A DNA stretch of 7,225 nucleotides from DASYSA01 sp036003885 (GTDB taxonomy: Bacteria > Acidobacteriota > Blastocatellia > UBA7656), in assembly GCA_036003885.1 (NCBI GenBank), contig DASYSA010000083.1, positions 1 to 7,225 of the forward strand, read 5' to 3'. Positions 6,099-7,225 of the stretch are shown here, piece after piece. Both the position numbers and the translations under genes were made by a program. The first letter of the stretch is position 1. Each line of letters starts with the position of its first letter. The notes under the pieces were generated by a model that saw nothing but the letters and a program-made list of their open reading frames with translations, had not been told where the DNA came from and made no database searches.

Positions 6099-7225
6099 AT
6101 GAGAAGCTTAAAGAACAATCTGTTGGCTGGCAGTGTAGTGGTGCTGCTGCTCGCCTCCTGTGTGCTGAGCGTCCCGCGTGCGACACCCGGTAAATCAATC
6201 GGTCAGCCGAAGTCAGTTGCTTCCGTCCAACCGTCTTCGATATCGCAGGACGTAGCGGACAGATCCGACGACCTTTCGATTGATGCGTCCTTCGGGGACG
6301 TGAATATCTCGCTCGAAAGAAAGAAACATCGAGGAAAGTCCTGCTGTTTGGTTGTCATTCAAATCATTGCAGTACTTGTCGGCAAGCCCGGCGGTGACGG
6401 CGGGTCGCCGATGATCGATCTCCGGGCGACGATCACCGGCGCCGACGCCGTTCGGGGAAGTCTCCTGTACGGCCTTGCATGGCTCGCGGGCGATCCAAAT
6501 CCAATAGGCAGGGTGCGCGCGCTGGGCTATGACATAGACGTTAGCAAGGAACACGATCGGCCATGCACCGACGGACCGCGGAGTCCGATGTGCGCCGAAG
6601 GTGCTCGCCGGCTCGCGACGTTGCTCGACGCAACGCTAGCACTGGGAAGCGCCGAGGAACTCGCGCAGTTTCGCCGAGACGCTTCGGCGATCGGCGTTGC
6701 ACCGGACTGTGTTCCACGCAACGCGCAAGCGGCGTCTCCGGTCTTGTCCGCCGCTTCGCCGGACAGCTTGGCGGACATCTCGATGGATGCGTCCCTCGGA
6801 GATGAAGAGATCTCGTTCGAAAGAAAGATACACTGTTCGGTTTGCGGCGCGCACGGCGTCCACATAAAACTCGCCGTCTTACACGTCAGGAAGCCCGGCG
6901 ATGGCGAAGGGCCTCCGCTAATCGATCTCCGCGCGACGGTCGATGGCCCCGACTCCGTTGGGGGCAGTCTCCTCTACGCCCTCGGCTGGGTCGCTGGTCA
7001 TTCGGACCCGCTGGGGGCCGTTCGCGCGCTGGGTTACGACATAGCCGTCCCGAATGCGCACACACATAGCTGCAGCGATCAACTACCTGGTCATACATGC
7101 GAAGATGCGGCGCAGCGCCTCGCGACGCTGATCGATTCAACGCTCGGGCTGGGCGACCCTGGTGAGCGCGCCCAGTTTCGACGAGACGCCTCAGCGATTG
7201 GTATCGCGCCTTCCTGCTCAACTCG
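6099..7225 (+). CDS. Cysteine-rich predicted lipoprotein with two tandem copies of an unrecognised domain (partial, runs off right edge)
   Basis: Hand translation gives 375 codons without a stop. The N-terminus MRSLKNNLLAGSVVVLLLASC has a lysine-containing n-region, a hydrophobic core and a lipobox LASC with Cys21, so lipid anchoring is likely. A Ser/Pro-rich spacer follows to about residue 57. Two repeats come next: residues 58-204 and 226-373. Their last 100 residues align without gaps (105-204 with 274-373), with 59 identical positions by my count. Shared stretches include IDLRAT, GSLLY, VRALGYDI, RLATL and AQFRRDASAIG. Cys156/165/204 match Cys325/334/373, and each copy has two further cysteines near its start (Cys82/83; Cys246/249, a CxxC), so disulfides outside the cytoplasm are likely. 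I do not recognise the family and assign no function. More repeats may follow beyond the edge. It follows the kelch gene by 74 bases on the same strand. Confidence 0.85.
   Translation, partial: MRSLKNNLLAGSVVVLLLASCVLSVPRATPGKSIGQPKSVASVQPSSISQDVADRSDDLSIDASFGDVNISLERKKHRGKSCCLVVIQIIAVLVGKPGGDGGSPMIDLRATITGADAVRGSLLYGLAWLAGDPNPIGRVRALGYDIDVSKEHDRPCTDGPRSPMCAEGARRLATLLDATLALGSAEELAQFRRDASAIGVAPDCVPRNAQAASPVLSAASPDSLADISMDASLGDEEISFERKIHCSVCGAHGVHIKLAVLHVRKPGDGEGPPLIDLRATVDGPDSVGGSLLYALGWVAGHSDPLGAVRALGYDIAVPNAHTHSCSDQLPGHTCEDAAQRLATLIDSTLGLGDPGERAQFRRDASAIGIAPSCST
6270..6710 (+). repeat. First copy of the lipoprotein's internal repeat
   Basis: It encodes residues 58-204, from DLSIDASFGD to SAIGVAPDC. 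The pairing of IDASFGD/ISLERK here with MDASLGD/ISFERK in the next copy marks the start of the unit, and the final Cys marks its end. It carries adjacent Cys82-Cys83, where the second copy has a CxxC. Confidence 0.85.
6774..7217 (+). repeat. Second copy of the lipoprotein's internal repeat
   Basis: It encodes residues 226-373, from DISMDASLGD to SAIGIAPSC, one residue longer than the first copy. A 21-residue Ala/Ser/Pro linker separates the copies. Stretches close to identical at DNA level remain, for example around gcgctggg and gacatag in both, while third positions differ elsewhere, so the duplication is not brand new. Confidence 0.85.

Noticed and set aside
6213..7221. Minus-strand open frames of 75 to 113 codons opposite the lipoprotein
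   Set aside because: The plus strand has a strong Shine-Dalgarno, a lipobox and two homologous repeats; the minus frames partly resemble each other only because they are antisense to those repeats.

Overview
The window looks like a chromosomal segment of a soil-type Acidobacteriota, perhaps class Blastocatellia. This rests on gene style and is not proven by a marker gene. The signs are a serine/threonine kinase opening MTPERYRQIGDVYGSALELE, a short ECF sigma factor of the Acidobacteria/Planctomycetes type, a membrane-anchored PD40/TolB-like segment, and a kelch protein ending in an IPT/TIG-like domain. The sequence is GC-rich and densely coding. No tRNA, rRNA, CRISPR array or insertion sequence was seen, and no stretch over 300 bases lacks a gene.

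Left part, minus strand (1-4345), read right to left: an ECF sigma factor (4345-3761); a 135-base gap with a clear hairpin; a serine/threonine kinase fused to an AAA_35-type P-loop ATPase (3625-1367); and, overlapping it by four bases, a second AAA_35 ATPase with one membrane helix and the start of a PD40-type propeller (1370 to beyond position 1). The kinase frame is cut by one TAA codon at 2974-2972, between the catalytic loop and DFG. The frame resumes after it with intact DFG and APE motifs. A perfect 33-bp tandem duplication lies further along the same kinase domain. The locus is therefore a recent pseudogene, a sequence error or, less likely, a recoded gene.

Right part, plus strand (4519-7225), divergent from the sigma factor across a 173-base intergenic region: an exported seven-repeat kelch propeller with a C-terminal IPT/TIG-like domain (4519-6024), then, 74 bases on, a cysteine-rich predicted lipoprotein made of two tandem copies of a roughly 147-residue domain I do not recognise (6099 to beyond the right edge). 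Both have strong ribosome binding sites.

Working model (inference): the minus-strand genes form a signalling cluster in which a membrane propeller/ATPase and a cytoplasmic kinase/ATPase act with the sigma factor. The divergent genes encode envelope proteins that such a sigma factor could control. The most novel items are the duplicated cysteine-rich lipoprotein and the pair of AAA_35 proteins, one carried on a kinase and one on a membrane propeller.
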